Made by a program: the position numbers and the translations under genes
In this document: positions 55,440 through 64,000 of the stretch, piece by piece
Numbering within the stretch: the first letter of the stretch is position 1
How the letters are laid out: each line of letters begins with the position of its first letter
Notes under the pieces: generated by a model
What the model was told of the DNA's origin: nothing
The model's database searches: none
What the model saw: the letters and a program-made list of their open reading frames with translations, nothing else
Assembly (NCBI GenBank): GCA_963800725.1
Contig: CAWDCE010000009.1
Location: forward strand, 1-64,000
Origin: Bog-473 sp963800725
Lineage (GTDB): Bacteria > Actinomycetota > Acidimicrobiia > Acidimicrobiales > RAAP-2
DNA length: 64,000 nucleotides
Direction of reading: 5' to 3'

Positions 55440-55670
55440 TCAGCGGAGGTAGGGGCAGTGGCGACAGCGCGACTCACAACACCGGCCCCTCGACGCCAGA
55501 TAGCTCGCCGTGAGCACGAACAGGCCCGAGCGGGGATCGGTATAACCCGGATCACCCAGGCTCAGGGCCCGTTCGTGAGCGGCGTATATCTCGTCGTACA
55601 GCGGGTCGCCTGGCGCGAGCCGCTTTGGATGCGGTTGAGTGAGAGGCCGGTCAGCGATCGGCTCACTCAC
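55440..55670 (-). CDS. DUF5522-like small Cys-rich protein
   Basis: A 76-residue protein with a YTDPRSGLFVLTASYLASRG core and the C-terminal CCESRCRHCPY cluster. This arrangement matches the DUF5522 family, small cytoplasmic proteins of unknown function with a probable metal site. No partner is evident. Confidence 0.75.
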   Translation of the reverse strand: MSEPIADRPLTQPHPKRLAPGDPLYDEIYAAHERALSLGDPGYTDPRSGLFVLTASYLASRGRCCESRCRHCPYLR

Positions 55671-55709
55671 TGGTCAACTTTGGTCGTGGACCCGCGCGGG
55701 TCCAATCGA

Positions 55710-56255
55710 TCAGCGCCGCGTGGCCGCCTTCTTGGCCGGGGCCTTGCGGGCCACGGTCTTCTTGGCGGCGGGTGCCTTGCGAGCGACCGTCTTTTTGGCC
55801 GGGGCCCTGCGAGCCGGGGCCTTGCGGGCCACGGTCTTCTTGGCGGCGGGTGCCTTGCGAGCGACCGTCTTTTTCGCCGGGGCCTTCTTGGCCGGTGCCG
55901 GGGCGGCCGACTTGCCCGCCGCGGCCACGGCGCTGTCGATGATTGGGTAGGCACCCTTCTTCAGCTTCGGGGCCGTGGCCGGTGCCAGCACGGCGTCCTT
56001 GAACGCCTTGACCGGGGTGATCCGCGCCTTCTTGGAGGCCTTGATGCGGATCGTCTCTCCCGTCGCCGGGTTGCGGCCCATCCGCGCGGCACGGTTCACC
56101 TTGACGAATTTGGCGAAGCCGGGAATGGAGATTGGCTCACCCTTGGACACGACAGCGGTGACGACGTCGGTGAAACCATCGAGGACGGCGATCACCGTCT
56201 TGAGGTCCACATCGCTCTGTACCGCTACTGACTTTGCTAGGTCTCTCTTGTTCAT
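55710..56255 (-). CDS. HU-family nucleoid protein with Lys/Ala/Pro-rich tail
   Basis: 181 residues. The N-terminal 90 are a canonical HU domain (MNKRDLAKSVAVQSDVDLKTV, ISIPGFAKFVKV, the DNA-arm RMGRNPATGETIRIKASKKARI). The C-terminal half is a tail of repeated A-P-A-K-K-T-V-A-R-K units, like the histone-H1-like tail of mycobacterial HupB. HU bends and compacts DNA; the tail adds non-specific binding. Two upstream in-frame ATGs exist, but MNKRDL is the normal HU start. Confidence 0.88.
   Translation of the reverse strand: MNKRDLAKSVAVQSDVDLKTVIAVLDGFTDVVTAVVSKGEPISIPGFAKFVKVNRAARMGRNPATGETIRIKASKKARITPVKAFKDAVLAPATAPKLKKGAYPIIDSAVAAAGKSAAPAPAKKAPAKKTVARKAPAAKKTVARKAPARRAPAKKTVARKAPAAKKTVARKAPAKKAATRR
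55713..55890 (-). repeat. Imperfect tandem repeat encoding the HU tail
   Basis: Near-identical DNA units of about 30-60 bases (the stretch gccttgcgggccacggtcttc recurs with small changes) lie inside the HU gene. They encode the PAKKTVARKA repeats. Such coding repeats can change copy number and are hard to assemble. Confidence 0.6.
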
Positions 56256-56398
56256 GGGTGACATTGTGGCCGAACGCATGGGCACAATGCACGTTCATTG
56301 GCGAAATTCCTTGGGATTTGTGGAAATTTTTCGCTTTGCATCGCGACGAAGGCCGCTCGGCATGCATCATGCGCCCGTCGCGCCGGTACTTTTTGGTG
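56256..56398. promoter_or_regulatory. AT-rich divergent promoter region of the HU gene
   Basis: The 143 bases between the HU start and the FMN-reductase start include an AT-rich stretch (about 56305-56340) that stands out from the high-GC surroundings, with an imperfect GAAATTCC/GGAAATTT repeat. It probably holds the HU promoter. No clear -35/-10 pair can be fixed. Confidence 0.35.
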
Positions 56399-56951
56399 AT
56401 GCACACCGCCCCACACATCTTGCTGATCTCGGGCAGTTTGCGGTCAGGATCTACCAATGGTGCGGTCGTGCGCACGGCAGGAGAACTCTCGAACGACCGT
56501 TTTTCGACCGAGATCTATGGCGCGATGGGACAGCTCCCTCATTTCAGTCCCGACCTCGAAGTCGATCCGTTACCCGGCCCCGTGTCCGAGCTGCGCCGCG
56601 GTGCTCGCGGCGGCCGACGCGTACCTCTTCTGCACGCCCGAGTATGCGGGGGACTTGCCCGGTTCGTTCAAGAACTTGCTCGATTGGGCGGTCGGCGGGG
56701 GCGAGGTCTACGAAAAGCCGGTCGGTTGGATCAACGCGTCCGGCGCGCCCAACGGCGCCGCCGATGCCCATGCGTCGCTCGGGCGCGTCCTCGGCTATCT
56801 GGGCATGCTGCCCATTCCCGGCGCCTGTGTATCTGTCCCGGTGCCACGCCACCTGATCGGGGCGGGCGGGACCATCGAAGATGACGAGATCCGCCGGGTG
56901 ATCGGCCGGGCGCTTGCGGCCCTCGCCGGCGCGGCGGCGAAGGGAAAATGA
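56399..56951 (+). CDS. NADPH-dependent FMN reductase-like flavoprotein, apparent frameshift
   Basis: A flavodoxin-fold protein of about 183 residues in two frames. MHTAPHILLISGSLRSGSTNG through GPVSEL joins near 56594 to AAVLAAADAYLFCTPEYAGDLPGSFKNLLDWAVG. The LLISGSLRSGSTN phosphate loop and the PEYAGDLPGSFKNLLDW flavin loop identify the NADPH-dependent FMN reductase family, which reduces flavins or quinones. The single-base shift is in a GC-rich CGCCGCGG run, consistent with a sequencing error. Confidence 0.72.
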
Positions 56952-57001
56952 TTCGCCGACCTGGCTTTTTCGGCGTCCGCACCCTGCCGTAGGGTGATCG
57001 G

Positions 57002-58409
57002 GTGCACGACGTCGGCGACAGACTTGCGTACCGAAGTGTCAAGGAGCGGACCCAGCTCGGAAAGTCGATTCGGGCCACGGTCCCTCGGAGCAGCCACGCC
57101 GAGGTACCTGCGGTGGCACTTCGCGCAGATCCGCTGAGCTTGCTGGCCGAACAAGCGGCCACCCGGGTGCCCGAGTTGGTCCCGATTCGCTACGGGCGCA
57201 TGCTGGTGTCCCCTCTGGCGTTCTACCGAGGCGCGGCGCTGATCATGGCATCGGATCTCGCTCGAAAGCCCCACACCGGCCTCACAGTGCAGGCATGTGG
57301 CGACGCCCACTTGTGCAACTTCGGCATCTTTGGGACCCCCGAGCGTCATCTGGTCTTCGATGTGAACGACTTCGATGAGACGCTGCCCGGGCCGTTTGAG
57401 TGGGATGTCAAGCGCTTGGCGGCGAGCCTGGCGGTGGCCGGACGAAGCCGCGAGTTCAGCGAGCAGGAGTGTCGGGACATCGTGGTGTCGGCGGCGCAGA
57501 CCTACCGCCAAACCATGCGGGGCTTCGCCGCCATGCGCAACATCGATGTCTGGTACGCCCGCCTCGACATCGAAGCCGCGATGGCCCAGATGGGCACCCA
57601 GATGGCCGAGGTCACCCGGACCCGCACCGAAGCCGCCCTCGCCAAAGCGAGGACAGCGCGACAGCCTCCAAGCGCTCAACAAGCTGACCAAGAAAGTGAA
57701 CGGCCGGCACCGCATCATCTCTGATCCGCCCCTCATCATGCCCATGGAAGAGGTGCTCCCCGATATCGAAGTAGAAGCGATCTATGAGATGACGCGGGCG
57801 GTCCTTGCGGAGTATCGACGATCCCTCCCCGCCGGCGTGCGCCGGCTGCTCGACCAGTTCGAACTTATCCAAATGGCCCGCAAAGTCGTCGGCGTGGGGA
57901 GCGTCGGGACCCGTGCGTGGATCCTTCTGCTGGAGGGGCGCAACTCGGGTGATCCGCTTTTCTTGCAGGCCAAGCAGGCCGAGGCATCGGTCTTGGAACG
58001 CTTCGTGAACCCCAGCGTGTTCGCGCACCACGGGGAGCGGGTCGTGGCCGGCCAACAAGCCATGCAGGCCAATAGCGACATCTTGCTCGGGTGGGCCAAA
58101 GAAGAAGCGCAGTTCGGTATCGACCTCTATTTGCGCCAATTCCGCGATTGGAAGGGCTCGATCGACGTCGAAAAGATGATCCCGGGCGGCATGGCGACCT
58201 ACGGGCGCGTCTGCGCCTGGACGTTGGCCCGAGCCCACGCCCGATCCGGTGACCGGGTGGCCATCGCTGCCTATCTCGGGAGCAAGACGGTGTTCGACGA
58301 GGCCATCGCCACGTTCGCCGAACGCTACGCCGATCTCAATCTGGGCGACTACGCCACCCTCGAGGGCGCTGTTCGGGCCGGCAAAATCACCGCCACGAAA
58401 GGGCGCTGA
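57002..58409 (+). CDS. DUF2252-family protein, apparent frameshift
   Basis: About 468 residues starting at GTG. RYGRMLVSPLAFYRGAA, VQACGDAHLCNFGIF, VFDVNDFDETLPGPFEWDVKRLAASL and, later, VVGVGSVGTRAWILLLEGR are the kinase-like motifs of DUF2252 proteins. They suggest an aminoglycoside-phosphotransferase-like fold with unknown substrate. The frame changes near 57650 (ALAKAR to QRDSLQALNKLTKKV). The second part runs on to 58409. Elsewhere the reading frame and motif order are normal. Confidence 0.78.
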
Positions 58410-58412
58410 TTG

Positions 58413-58892
58413 ATGCTGAGCGGCTTCGCCCACGCGGGCATCTGCGTTCCCGACGTCGATGCGGCCGTTCGCTGGTACTGCGACGTCTTGGGGCTCACGC
58501 TGTTGTCGGCTCCCTATGAGATGTCGGGAGTCGCGATTGAGCGAGACATGGGCGAGCTGGTGCCGCCCCCCGTTGTCCTCAAAGCCGCCATCGTCGGGTT
58601 CGGTCGCGATGACCATGTGCTCGAGCTCATCGAGTACCCACGGGCTCGCCGAAGTGCACCGGTGCGGACATCGGTGGTTGACGTCGGACTCTCCCACGTC
58701 GGTCTGGTGTGTGACGACATCGAGGCAACGAGGGCCGAACTCAGCGGCCGCGGGGTCGAGTTCCTCACCACGGCGACGGCCGATGTCGCTGGGTTGCGCA
58801 CGACGTGGTGTGCCGATCCGTGGGGGACCGTGATCATCCTGCTCGAAAAGACGAGCGACACGCTGCCCTATTGGCGCCAGTACGAGGCCTGA
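58413..58892 (+). CDS. VOC-superfamily protein
   Basis: A 159-residue glyoxalase-fold protein with two modules: HAGICVPDVDAAVRWYCDVLGLTLL, then LSHVGLVCDDIEATRAELSGRG and DPWGTVIILLEK. His7 and the Glu near the C-terminus are in the usual metal-ligand positions. It resembles methylmalonyl-CoA epimerase-like and lactoylglutathione lyase-like members, but the substrate cannot be fixed. It starts three bases after the DUF2252 stop. Confidence 0.77.
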   Translation: MLSGFAHAGICVPDVDAAVRWYCDVLGLTLLSAPYEMSGVAIERDMGELVPPPVVLKAAIVGFGRDDHVLELIEYPRARRSAPVRTSVVDVGLSHVGLVCDDIEATRAELSGRGVEFLTTATADVAGLRTTWCADPWGTVIILLEKTSDTLPYWRQYEA

Positions 58893-58908
58893 GGCAACCG
58901 CGGCTGCA

Positions 58909-61650
58909 TCACGAAGTCACCGTGACGTCGAGGACCACCGGCGGCAACGCGGTGCCGCTCGCGGTCTTCATGGTGACGTTGAGCACGTAGGAACCCACGA
59001 CGGTGCCGCCGACGCTGATTGACTGGTCGTCCGGAGCGCTGAGCGTGCAGCTGGCGAGTCCACCGGTGGTCGGCGCATTCTTGAGGGTGAACGTGCCGGC
59101 GCTCGGGGTGGCCGTGACGCCGTTGCCACTCGCGTGCCACTGCACCGAAGTCGTGCCCGCTTCGCTCGGTGCGAGGCCCAGCGACACGGTGATGCTCTGA
59201 CCCGCCCGCACCGTCACGGCGCCACTCGGTTGGATCGAGCCAACCGCCGGGAGGCGACCCTCGGCGAACGAGGGTGGACTCGAAGCCGGGCTGGCGGCCC
59301 AGGTGGGGTCGGGCACCGAAGAGAGCCCGTAGTCGAGGGTGGCACCGGTCGTGATGACCGACGCCGGCAGCCACGGCTGTTTCCAGGCGGTCGTCGACGA
59401 CGTGGACGCGCTGGTGGCACACGAGGGCGTCGTGGCCGCAACGCTGGCGCCGCTGAGGGTCAGCGAATGGATGTACGGCGTGTTCGCCGTGGCCCCCGGC
59501 GCGTGCATGACGATGCGGTGGTTGTTCCCGAGCGTGACGATCACCACCGGGAACAGCGGCGCGGCCAGGGCGAGGTTGGCCGCGCCGGGGGTGACCGGAT
59601 ACAGACCGATCGCCGCCCACACGTACCACGAGGCAATGGCCCCGAGATCGTCGTTGCCCGGTTCGTTCACCGGGGCATTCGAGTACAGCGTCGTCATAAT
59701 CTGTCGGACGACCGCCTGAGTCTTCGACGGGGCCACGAAATAGTCGTACTCCCACGGCGCCCACAGATCCGGTTCATTGCCGGCCCAGTCATATGGTGCG
59801 TTTCGGGTGGCATTGAGCTGGGTGAAGAAGGTGTCGAGCTTCGCGCTCGCCGAGGCGTCGCCGCCCATGAGGGCCGAAAGCGCGGCCAGGTCCTGGGGCA
59901 CCGACCACGTGTATTGGACCGCGTTGCCCTCTTCGAAGCCGAGCTCGCCCCCCGGCTCGAGGAGCGAAGTCGAAAACGCCGGCCCGGGCGGGAAGCTTCC
60001 GTCGCTGTTGCGGGCCTGTATGTACCCCGTGGTCGGGTTGAACAGGTATTGCCAGTTGTGCGCCCGCGCCATCATCTTGGTGGCGATCGAATGGGCACCG
60101 GTGGCCTGGGCCAGCTGGGCGATGGAGAAGTCGTCGATGGCGTATTCGAGCGTCACCGAACCTCCGATCGAGTAGTCGATCGAGGAGAGGTCCAAGGAGT
60201 TGGCGTCGACGTAGTGCTCCGCGATGTACTGGTCGAGGTACTGGCGTTCGATCTGGAGGCCGTGACCGGTTTCGGTCCGGGTTGCGCCCTTGACCATGGC
60301 CGCAAGCGCCGCTTTGGTATCGAAGTTGCGGACCCCGAACACGTAGGCCGCAGCGATGATCGGGTCGGCGGAGTCACCGTTCATCTGTATGGCGTCACCG
60401 TCGGCAATGGCCCATTTGGGCAGCCAACCGCCCTGTTGGGCGTCGTTGACCAGGGACTGGACCATGTCGCCGGCCTGATGTGGCGCGAGCATCGAGACGA
60501 GTTCGATCTGGGACCGATAGATGTCCCATTCGGAGAAGTTGGCGTACTGGGCGCGGGTGGCGGACCGGTGGACCCGGCCATCGTCGCCGCGGTACTCACC
60601 ATTGGCATCGCTCACCACGCTTGGGGAGAGGAGGGAGTGGTACAAGGCGGTGTAGAAGGTCTCCTCGTTCGCCCGTGTTCCTCCGCCCACGGCGATCCGC
60701 CCGAGCATGGCGTTCCAGCGGGCGGTGGCGGCGGATTGGATGTGGGGCAGCGACCAACCAGGGTCCTCGGCGCCAATGTTCGCGGCGGCGTTGGCGGCGC
60801 TGACGAACGAGATGCCCACCTTCATCAAGACGGTCGGGTTGTGGGTGGTGTCAAAGGTCACGAAGGCCCCGCACGACGTGGCCCGGCACGAGGTCGCCGA
60901 AGTGGTCGCACCGCTGCCCTGCCACCCGCCGGCCGACGTGAAAGGGGTGCTGAACTGTGCGCTGAAGTACAGCGTGTAGGCGGTGCCCGTCGAGCAGAAC
61001 CCGCCGCTGGTCACCGAACCGGCGATGCCCCGCTTTCCGATCAGGTGATAGCTCGACGCGCTGGCCGGGTTGGCGCTCGAGGCCACCTTGAAGAGCACAT
61101 TGGCCTGCGTGGAGGCGGGGAAGGTCATTTCTGAGATCCCGGTGCGCTGGGTGACGGCCAATGAGGTGGTGACGGCGGGTGAGCCGGCCGTGAGCTGGTA
61201 GCTCCCCGGCCTTGCGTGTTCGGTGGTGTGACTGAATGACGCGGTCGTCGCGGCGGGATCAGCGCCGATGGCGCCGACGGTCGGCAGAATGGGGATGTCG
61301 CCGTAAGAGGCGCAACCCGTCCCGCTCAGGTGGGTCAGGCTGAAGCCCGAGATCTCCGAGTCGCCATAGGAGTAGCCCCCGCCCGACGCGGCCACATTGG
61401 GTTGGGTGTCAGGGCTCCATTGGAGCATCCCGAACGGCAGATCCGCGCCGGGGAACTCGCCGATGGCGCCGGGATTGACGGCGCCCGCGCCGGTGCCGTC
61501 GATCGGGTTGACCAGGGCGCTCGGATGGGCCACAACGGCGATCTGCGTGGCGGCCGACGCCACCGACGGAGCCACCAGGCCCGTGGCGAGCAGGACGGCC
61601 ACAAATGTCGCCGCGAGCAATCCCGTTGCCAATGATCGATGCCGCCGCAT
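58909..61650 (-). CDS. Secreted GH92 alpha-mannosidase
   Basis: A 913-residue protein with a signal peptide (about 1-34). NPGAIGEFPGADLPFGMLQWSPDT and GFSLTHLSGTGC open the N-terminal domain. The catalytic domain contains FSEWDIYRSQIELVSM, WLPKWAIADGDAIQMNGDSADP, AGNEPDLWAPWEYDYF and NDDLGAIASWYVWAAIGLYPVTPG, the GH92 signature with its calcium and acid/base residues. A beta-sandwich (about 790-913) follows. GH92 enzymes release mannose from alpha-mannans such as yeast wall or N-glycans. The long frame is intact, with no frameshift. Confidence 0.9.
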   Translation of the reverse strand: MRRHRSLATGLLAATFVAVLLATGLVAPSVASAATQIAVVAHPSALVNPIDGTGAGAVNPGAIGEFPGADLPFGMLQWSPDTQPNVAASGGGYSYGDSEISGFSLTHLSGTGCASYGDIPILPTVGAIGADPAATTASFSHTTEHARPGSYQLTAGSPAVTTSLAVTQRTGISEMTFPASTQANVLFKVASSANPASASSYHLIGKRGIAGSVTSGGFCSTGTAYTLYFSAQFSTPFTSAGGWQGSGATTSATSCRATSCGAFVTFDTTHNPTVLMKVGISFVSAANAAANIGAEDPGWSLPHIQSAATARWNAMLGRIAVGGGTRANEETFYTALYHSLLSPSVVSDANGEYRGDDGRVHRSATRAQYANFSEWDIYRSQIELVSMLAPHQAGDMVQSLVNDAQQGGWLPKWAIADGDAIQMNGDSADPIIAAAYVFGVRNFDTKAALAAMVKGATRTETGHGLQIERQYLDQYIAEHYVDANSLDLSSIDYSIGGSVTLEYAIDDFSIAQLAQATGAHSIATKMMARAHNWQYLFNPTTGYIQARNSDGSFPPGPAFSTSLLEPGGELGFEEGNAVQYTWSVPQDLAALSALMGGDASASAKLDTFFTQLNATRNAPYDWAGNEPDLWAPWEYDYFVAPSKTQAVVRQIMTTLYSNAPVNEPGNDDLGAIASWYVWAAIGLYPVTPGAANLALAAPLFPVVIVTLGNNHRIVMHAPGATANTPYIHSLTLSGASVAATTPSCATSASTSSTTAWKQPWLPASVITTGATLDYGLSSVPDPTWAASPASSPPSFAEGRLPAVGSIQPSGAVTVRAGQSITVSLGLAPSEAGTTSVQWHASGNGVTATPSAGTFTLKNAPTTGGLASCTLSAPDDQSISVGGTVVGSYVLNVTMKTASGTALPPVVLDVTVTS

Positions 61651-61732
61651 GCGTCCCCCCTTGCACCCGACGGTAGTTGAGGTCGAAGGGCAAGGTGCCG
61701 ACCGCCGTCACCGGAGACCATGGAAGATTAAG

Positions 61733-61760
61733 TTGACCATATTGGTCGGGTTTGTAAAGA
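61733..61760 (+). promoter_or_regulatory. metY: Putative metY promoter with overlapping palindrome
   Basis: A TTGACC -35-like box (61733-61738) and TAAAGA (61755-61760), 16 bases apart, precede the metY ATG by about 57 bases. The palindrome GACCATATTGGTC (61735-61747) overlaps the -35 box and could be an operator. There is no sign of a SAM riboswitch. Confidence 0.4.
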
Positions 61761-61816
61761 TCTGGCCCTCGCTTGGGCCCGACTCTGCCGGGCCACACGA
61801 ATGGAAGGCGATTGCC

Positions 61817-63115
61817 ATGACCGATTGGGGATTCGAAACCCGCCAGGTACACGCCGGTGCGCAGCCTGATCCGACCACGGGCGCACGGGCCGTGCCGATT
61901 TATCAGACGACCAGTTACACGTTCCGAGACACCGCGCACGCCGCGGCCCTGTTCGGTCTGGCCGAGTTGGGCAACATCTACACCCGCATCATGAATCCGA
62001 CCCAGGCGGTATTCGAGGAGCGGATCGCGTCCCTCGAAGGCGGCGTCGCCGCCCTCGCGGTCGCCAGTGGCCAGGCGGCCGAGACCATCGCCCTGCTCAA
62101 CCTGGCGGAAAACGGCGGGCACGTGGTGTCGTCCGCCTCCCTCTACGGAGGGACCTACAACCTCTTGCACTACACGTTGCCGAAGTTCGGGATCGAGGTC
62201 ACCTTCGTGGACGACCCCGACGATCTCGACACGTGGCACGCCGCCATCCGTCCCAACACCAAGGCCTTCTATGCCGAGACCCTCGGAAATCCCAAGGGCG
62301 ACGTCCTCGACTTCGAAGGTGTCTCGAGCATTGCGCACGAGCACAAGATCCCTCTGGTGGTCGACAGCACATTGGCCACGCCCTACCTCGCGCAGCCGCT
62401 GGCGAACGGGGCCGACATCGTGGTCCACTCGGCCACCAAATTCATCGGCGGGCATGGCACGTCGATCGGCGGCATCATCGTCGACGGCGGCAAGTTCGAC
62501 TACGAGGGCAGTGGGCGGTTCCCCGGCTTCACCGAACCCGACCCGAGCTACCACGGCCTCGTCTTCGGTCAACTCCCCGAAGCCCTCTTCCCGGCGCGCT
62601 TCGTGCTCAAGGCGCGCTTGCAGTACCTGCGCGACATCGGCCCGGCTATCGCGCCGCTCAACTCGTTCCTCTTCCTCCAGGGCCTCGAGACCCTGAGCCT
62701 GCGCATGGAGCGTCACGTGCAGAACGCCACGGCTGTGGCGCAGTGGCTCGAGGCGCGCGACGAGGTGGCCTGGGTCGCCTACCCGGGTCTGGCCTCGAGT
62801 CCGTGGCACGAGCGCCAGAAGAAGTACCTCCCACGAGGTGGCGGTTCCATCATCTCGTTCGGGATCGCCGGTGGCGCCGAAGCCGGCGCCCGCTTCATCG
62901 AGGGGCTCGAATTGTTCAGTCACCTGGCCAACGTGGGTGACGTGCGGAGCCTCGCCATTCACCCAGCAACCACGACGCACTCGCAGCTGACCGAGGCCGA
63001 GCAGACCACCACCGGGGTCTCGCCCGATCTTGTCCGACTCTCCATCGGAATCGAGTCGATCGAGGACATCCTGGCTGATCTCGAGGCTGGGTTCAGGTCC
63101 GCCAAGGCCGGGTGA
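61817..63115 (+). CDS. metY: O-acetylhomoserine sulfhydrylase
   Basis: A 432-residue PLP enzyme of the Cys/Met metabolism class that makes homocysteine from O-acetylhomoserine and sulfide. YTRIMNPTQAVFEERIASLEGGVAALAVASGQAAET, VVDSTLATPYLAQPL and the PLP Lys208 in HSATKFIGGHGTSIGG are characteristic, and the length is that of MetY rather than MetB. The chosen ATG (MTDWGFETRQVHAG) follows GGAAGGCG. It overlaps metX by four bases. Confidence 0.9.
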   Translation: MTDWGFETRQVHAGAQPDPTTGARAVPIYQTTSYTFRDTAHAAALFGLAELGNIYTRIMNPTQAVFEERIASLEGGVAALAVASGQAAETIALLNLAENGGHVVSSASLYGGTYNLLHYTLPKFGIEVTFVDDPDDLDTWHAAIRPNTKAFYAETLGNPKGDVLDFEGVSSIAHEHKIPLVVDSTLATPYLAQPLANGADIVVHSATKFIGGHGTSIGGIIVDGGKFDYEGSGRFPGFTEPDPSYHGLVFGQLPEALFPARFVLKARLQYLRDIGPAIAPLNSFLFLQGLETLSLRMERHVQNATAVAQWLEARDEVAWVAYPGLASSPWHERQKKYLPRGGGSIISFGIAGGAEAGARFIEGLELFSHLANVGDVRSLAIHPATTTHSQLTEAEQTTTGVSPDLVRLSIGIESIEDILADLEAGFRSAKAG

Positions 63116-64000
63116 GCCCACCGCGGATCCCCGGAGTCCTCTCGCCGGGCGATGACCCGGGACAGCGAACCATCGTCACGCTCGACTCCGATGGGGTCGA
63201 CCTCGAGGCCGGGAGCCGGCTCCAACAAGTCGCGGTCGCCTATGAAACCTGGGGGACACTCAACCCATCTCGTGACAATGCCATCTTGGTGCTCCACGCC
63301 CTGACGGGAGACTCCCATGCGAACGGACCGGTCGGACCGGGCCACCGGAGCCCGGGATTTTGGAACGGGCTCATCGGGCCGGGGGCGCCACTGGACACCG
63401 AGCGCTACTTCATCATCTGCCCGAACGTCTTGGGTGGTTGCCAGGGCACCACCGGTCCGGCGTCGCTCAGTCCCGACGGTGCCCTCTATGGCTCGCGTTT
63501 CCCCCTGATCACCATTCGCGACCAGGTCCGTGTCGAGGCGCTGCTGGCGGACCAGCTGGGCATCGCTCGATGGGCTGGGGTCATTGGGGGGTCGATGGGT
63601 GGAATGCGGGCGCTCGAGTGGTGTGTTGGTTATCCAGATCGAGTCGCTCGAGGCGTCGTCATCGCCGTCGGCGCCGCAGCGACGGCCGATGAGATAGCGC
63701 TGTGTTCATTGCAGGTGCGCGCCATTGAAGCGGACCCGGACTTCTTCGGTGGGGACTACTACGGCACCGGGTCGCGCCCACTCGCTGGACTCTCCATTGC
63801 CCGAGGACTCGGCCAGATCAGCTACCGCAGCGCGGCCGAGTTCGAATCCCGGTTCGGTCGTGCCCCCCAAGCGCAGGAGGATCCACTCAAAGGAGGCCGT
63901 TTCGCGGTCGAGTCATATCTTGAGCATCACGGAGACAAGCTGGCCGACCGATTCGATCCCAACTCCTACATTGTCTTGAGCCAAGCGATGAACTCGCACG
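63112..64000 (+). CDS. metX: Homoserine O-acetyltransferase, 3' end missing
   Basis: At least 296 residues of an alpha/beta-hydrolase acyltransferase, running off the right edge with no stop. AYETWGTLNPSRDNAILVLHALTGDSHANG, YFIICPNVLGGCQGTTGPAS and the nucleophile Ser161 in GGSMGGMRALEW are MetX motifs. It makes O-acetylhomoserine from homoserine and acetyl-CoA, the substrate of the upstream MetY. The start is GTG overlapping the metY stop (GTGA). The catalytic Asp and His lie beyond the window. Confidence 0.9.
   Translation, partial: MSPPRIPGVLSPGDDPGQRTIVTLDSDGVDLEAGSRLQQVAVAYETWGTLNPSRDNAILVLHALTGDSHANGPVGPGHRSPGFWNGLIGPGAPLDTERYFIICPNVLGGCQGTTGPASLSPDGALYGSRFPLITIRDQVRVEALLADQLGIARWAGVIGGSMGGMRALEWCVGYPDRVARGVVIAVGAAATADEIALCSLQVRAIEADPDFFGGDYYGTGSRPLAGLSIARGLGQISYRSAAEFESRFGRAPQAQEDPLKGGRFAVESYLEHHGDKLADRFDPNSYIVLSQAMNSH

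Noticed and set aside
55713..55890. Repeats in the HU gene as a CRISPR or intergenic repeat array
   Set aside because: The repeats are in frame and encode the Lys/Ala/Pro tail expected of this protein type.
59134..61134. A 666-codon plus-strand frame inside the GH92 gene
   Set aside because: Arg/Gly/Val-rich shadow sequence opposite an intact signal-peptide-bearing GH92 enzyme.
61651..61816. SAM riboswitch upstream of metY
   Set aside because: No paired-helix pattern of a known SAM riboswitch can be drawn in the 166-base leader; a promoter and palindrome explain the visible features.
61409..63121. A 570-codon minus-strand frame opposite metY
   Set aside because: Antisense to a complete MetY with its PLP lysine; no domain of its own.

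Overview
The window comes from a high-GC actinobacterium. The best guess is the class Acidimicrobiia or a relative, based on many F420/LLM-type oxidoreductases, a Ddn-type F420 protein, actinobacterial P450s, an HU protein with a Lys/Ala/Pro tail and an LAXTG sortase substrate. No rRNA, tRNA, CRISPR array, transposase or prophage gene was seen. The lineage is inferred; no marker gene settles it.

Layout. 0-4 kb: start of an FtsH-like protease, a CPBP protease, and a manB / Trm112-like / PGI-PMI isomerase operon. 4-31 kb: a large sterol (cholesterol-type) side-chain degradation region. It holds a thiolase divergent from a ChsE4/ChsE5-like (FadE26/FadE27) heteromeric acyl-CoA dehydrogenase pair. 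It also holds a CYP125/142-like P450 with two F420 oxidoreductases, divergent from an igr-like operon (ChsE2-, ChsH2-, ChsE1-, ChsH1- and Ltp2-like genes), and FadD17-like and FadD19-like acyl-CoA synthetases with accessory genes. Five copies of a KstR-type palindrome (TnnAACnnGTTnnA, two exact and three with one mismatch) lie in its promoter regions. 32-36 kb: an archaeal-type riboflavin synthase divergent from bioA-bioF-bioD. 36-45 kb: a cell-wall-anchored repeat protein, an acyl-CoA dehydrogenase, and a long minus-strand run (D12 DNA methylase, PPK2, LLM oxidoreductase, amidase, cupin, P450). 45-52 kb: an AIM24 protein, a VOC/CMD/lipocalin-like operon, and a tightly overlapping operon of three proteins each built from two YbjQ-like domains. 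52-64 kb: a diiron ferritin-like protein, a zinc alcohol dehydrogenase, small conserved proteins, an HU protein, a DUF2252 protein, a secreted GH92 mannosidase, and metY-metX (metX runs off the end).

How the genes work together. The P450 would oxidise the terminal methyl of the sterol side chain and the FadD enzymes would form the CoA thioesters. The ChsE4/E5 pair and the thiolase would carry out a longer-chain beta-oxidation cycle. ChsE1/E2, ChsH1/H2 and Ltp2 would remove the last three carbons by dehydrogenation, hydration and retro-aldol cleavage. No ring-degradation genes and no kstR gene are in the window.

Quality warning. About 20 apparent single-base frameshifts interrupt otherwise well-conserved genes, several at short homopolymers. 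They fall between 13.6 and 43.2 kb and at 56.6-57.7 kb, in unrelated families (bioA, ppk2, fadE, fadD, amidase, FMN reductase, DUF2252). I read most of them as uncorrected sequencing or assembly errors, not pseudogenes. Each such gene is reported as one CDS spanning the reconstructed frame.
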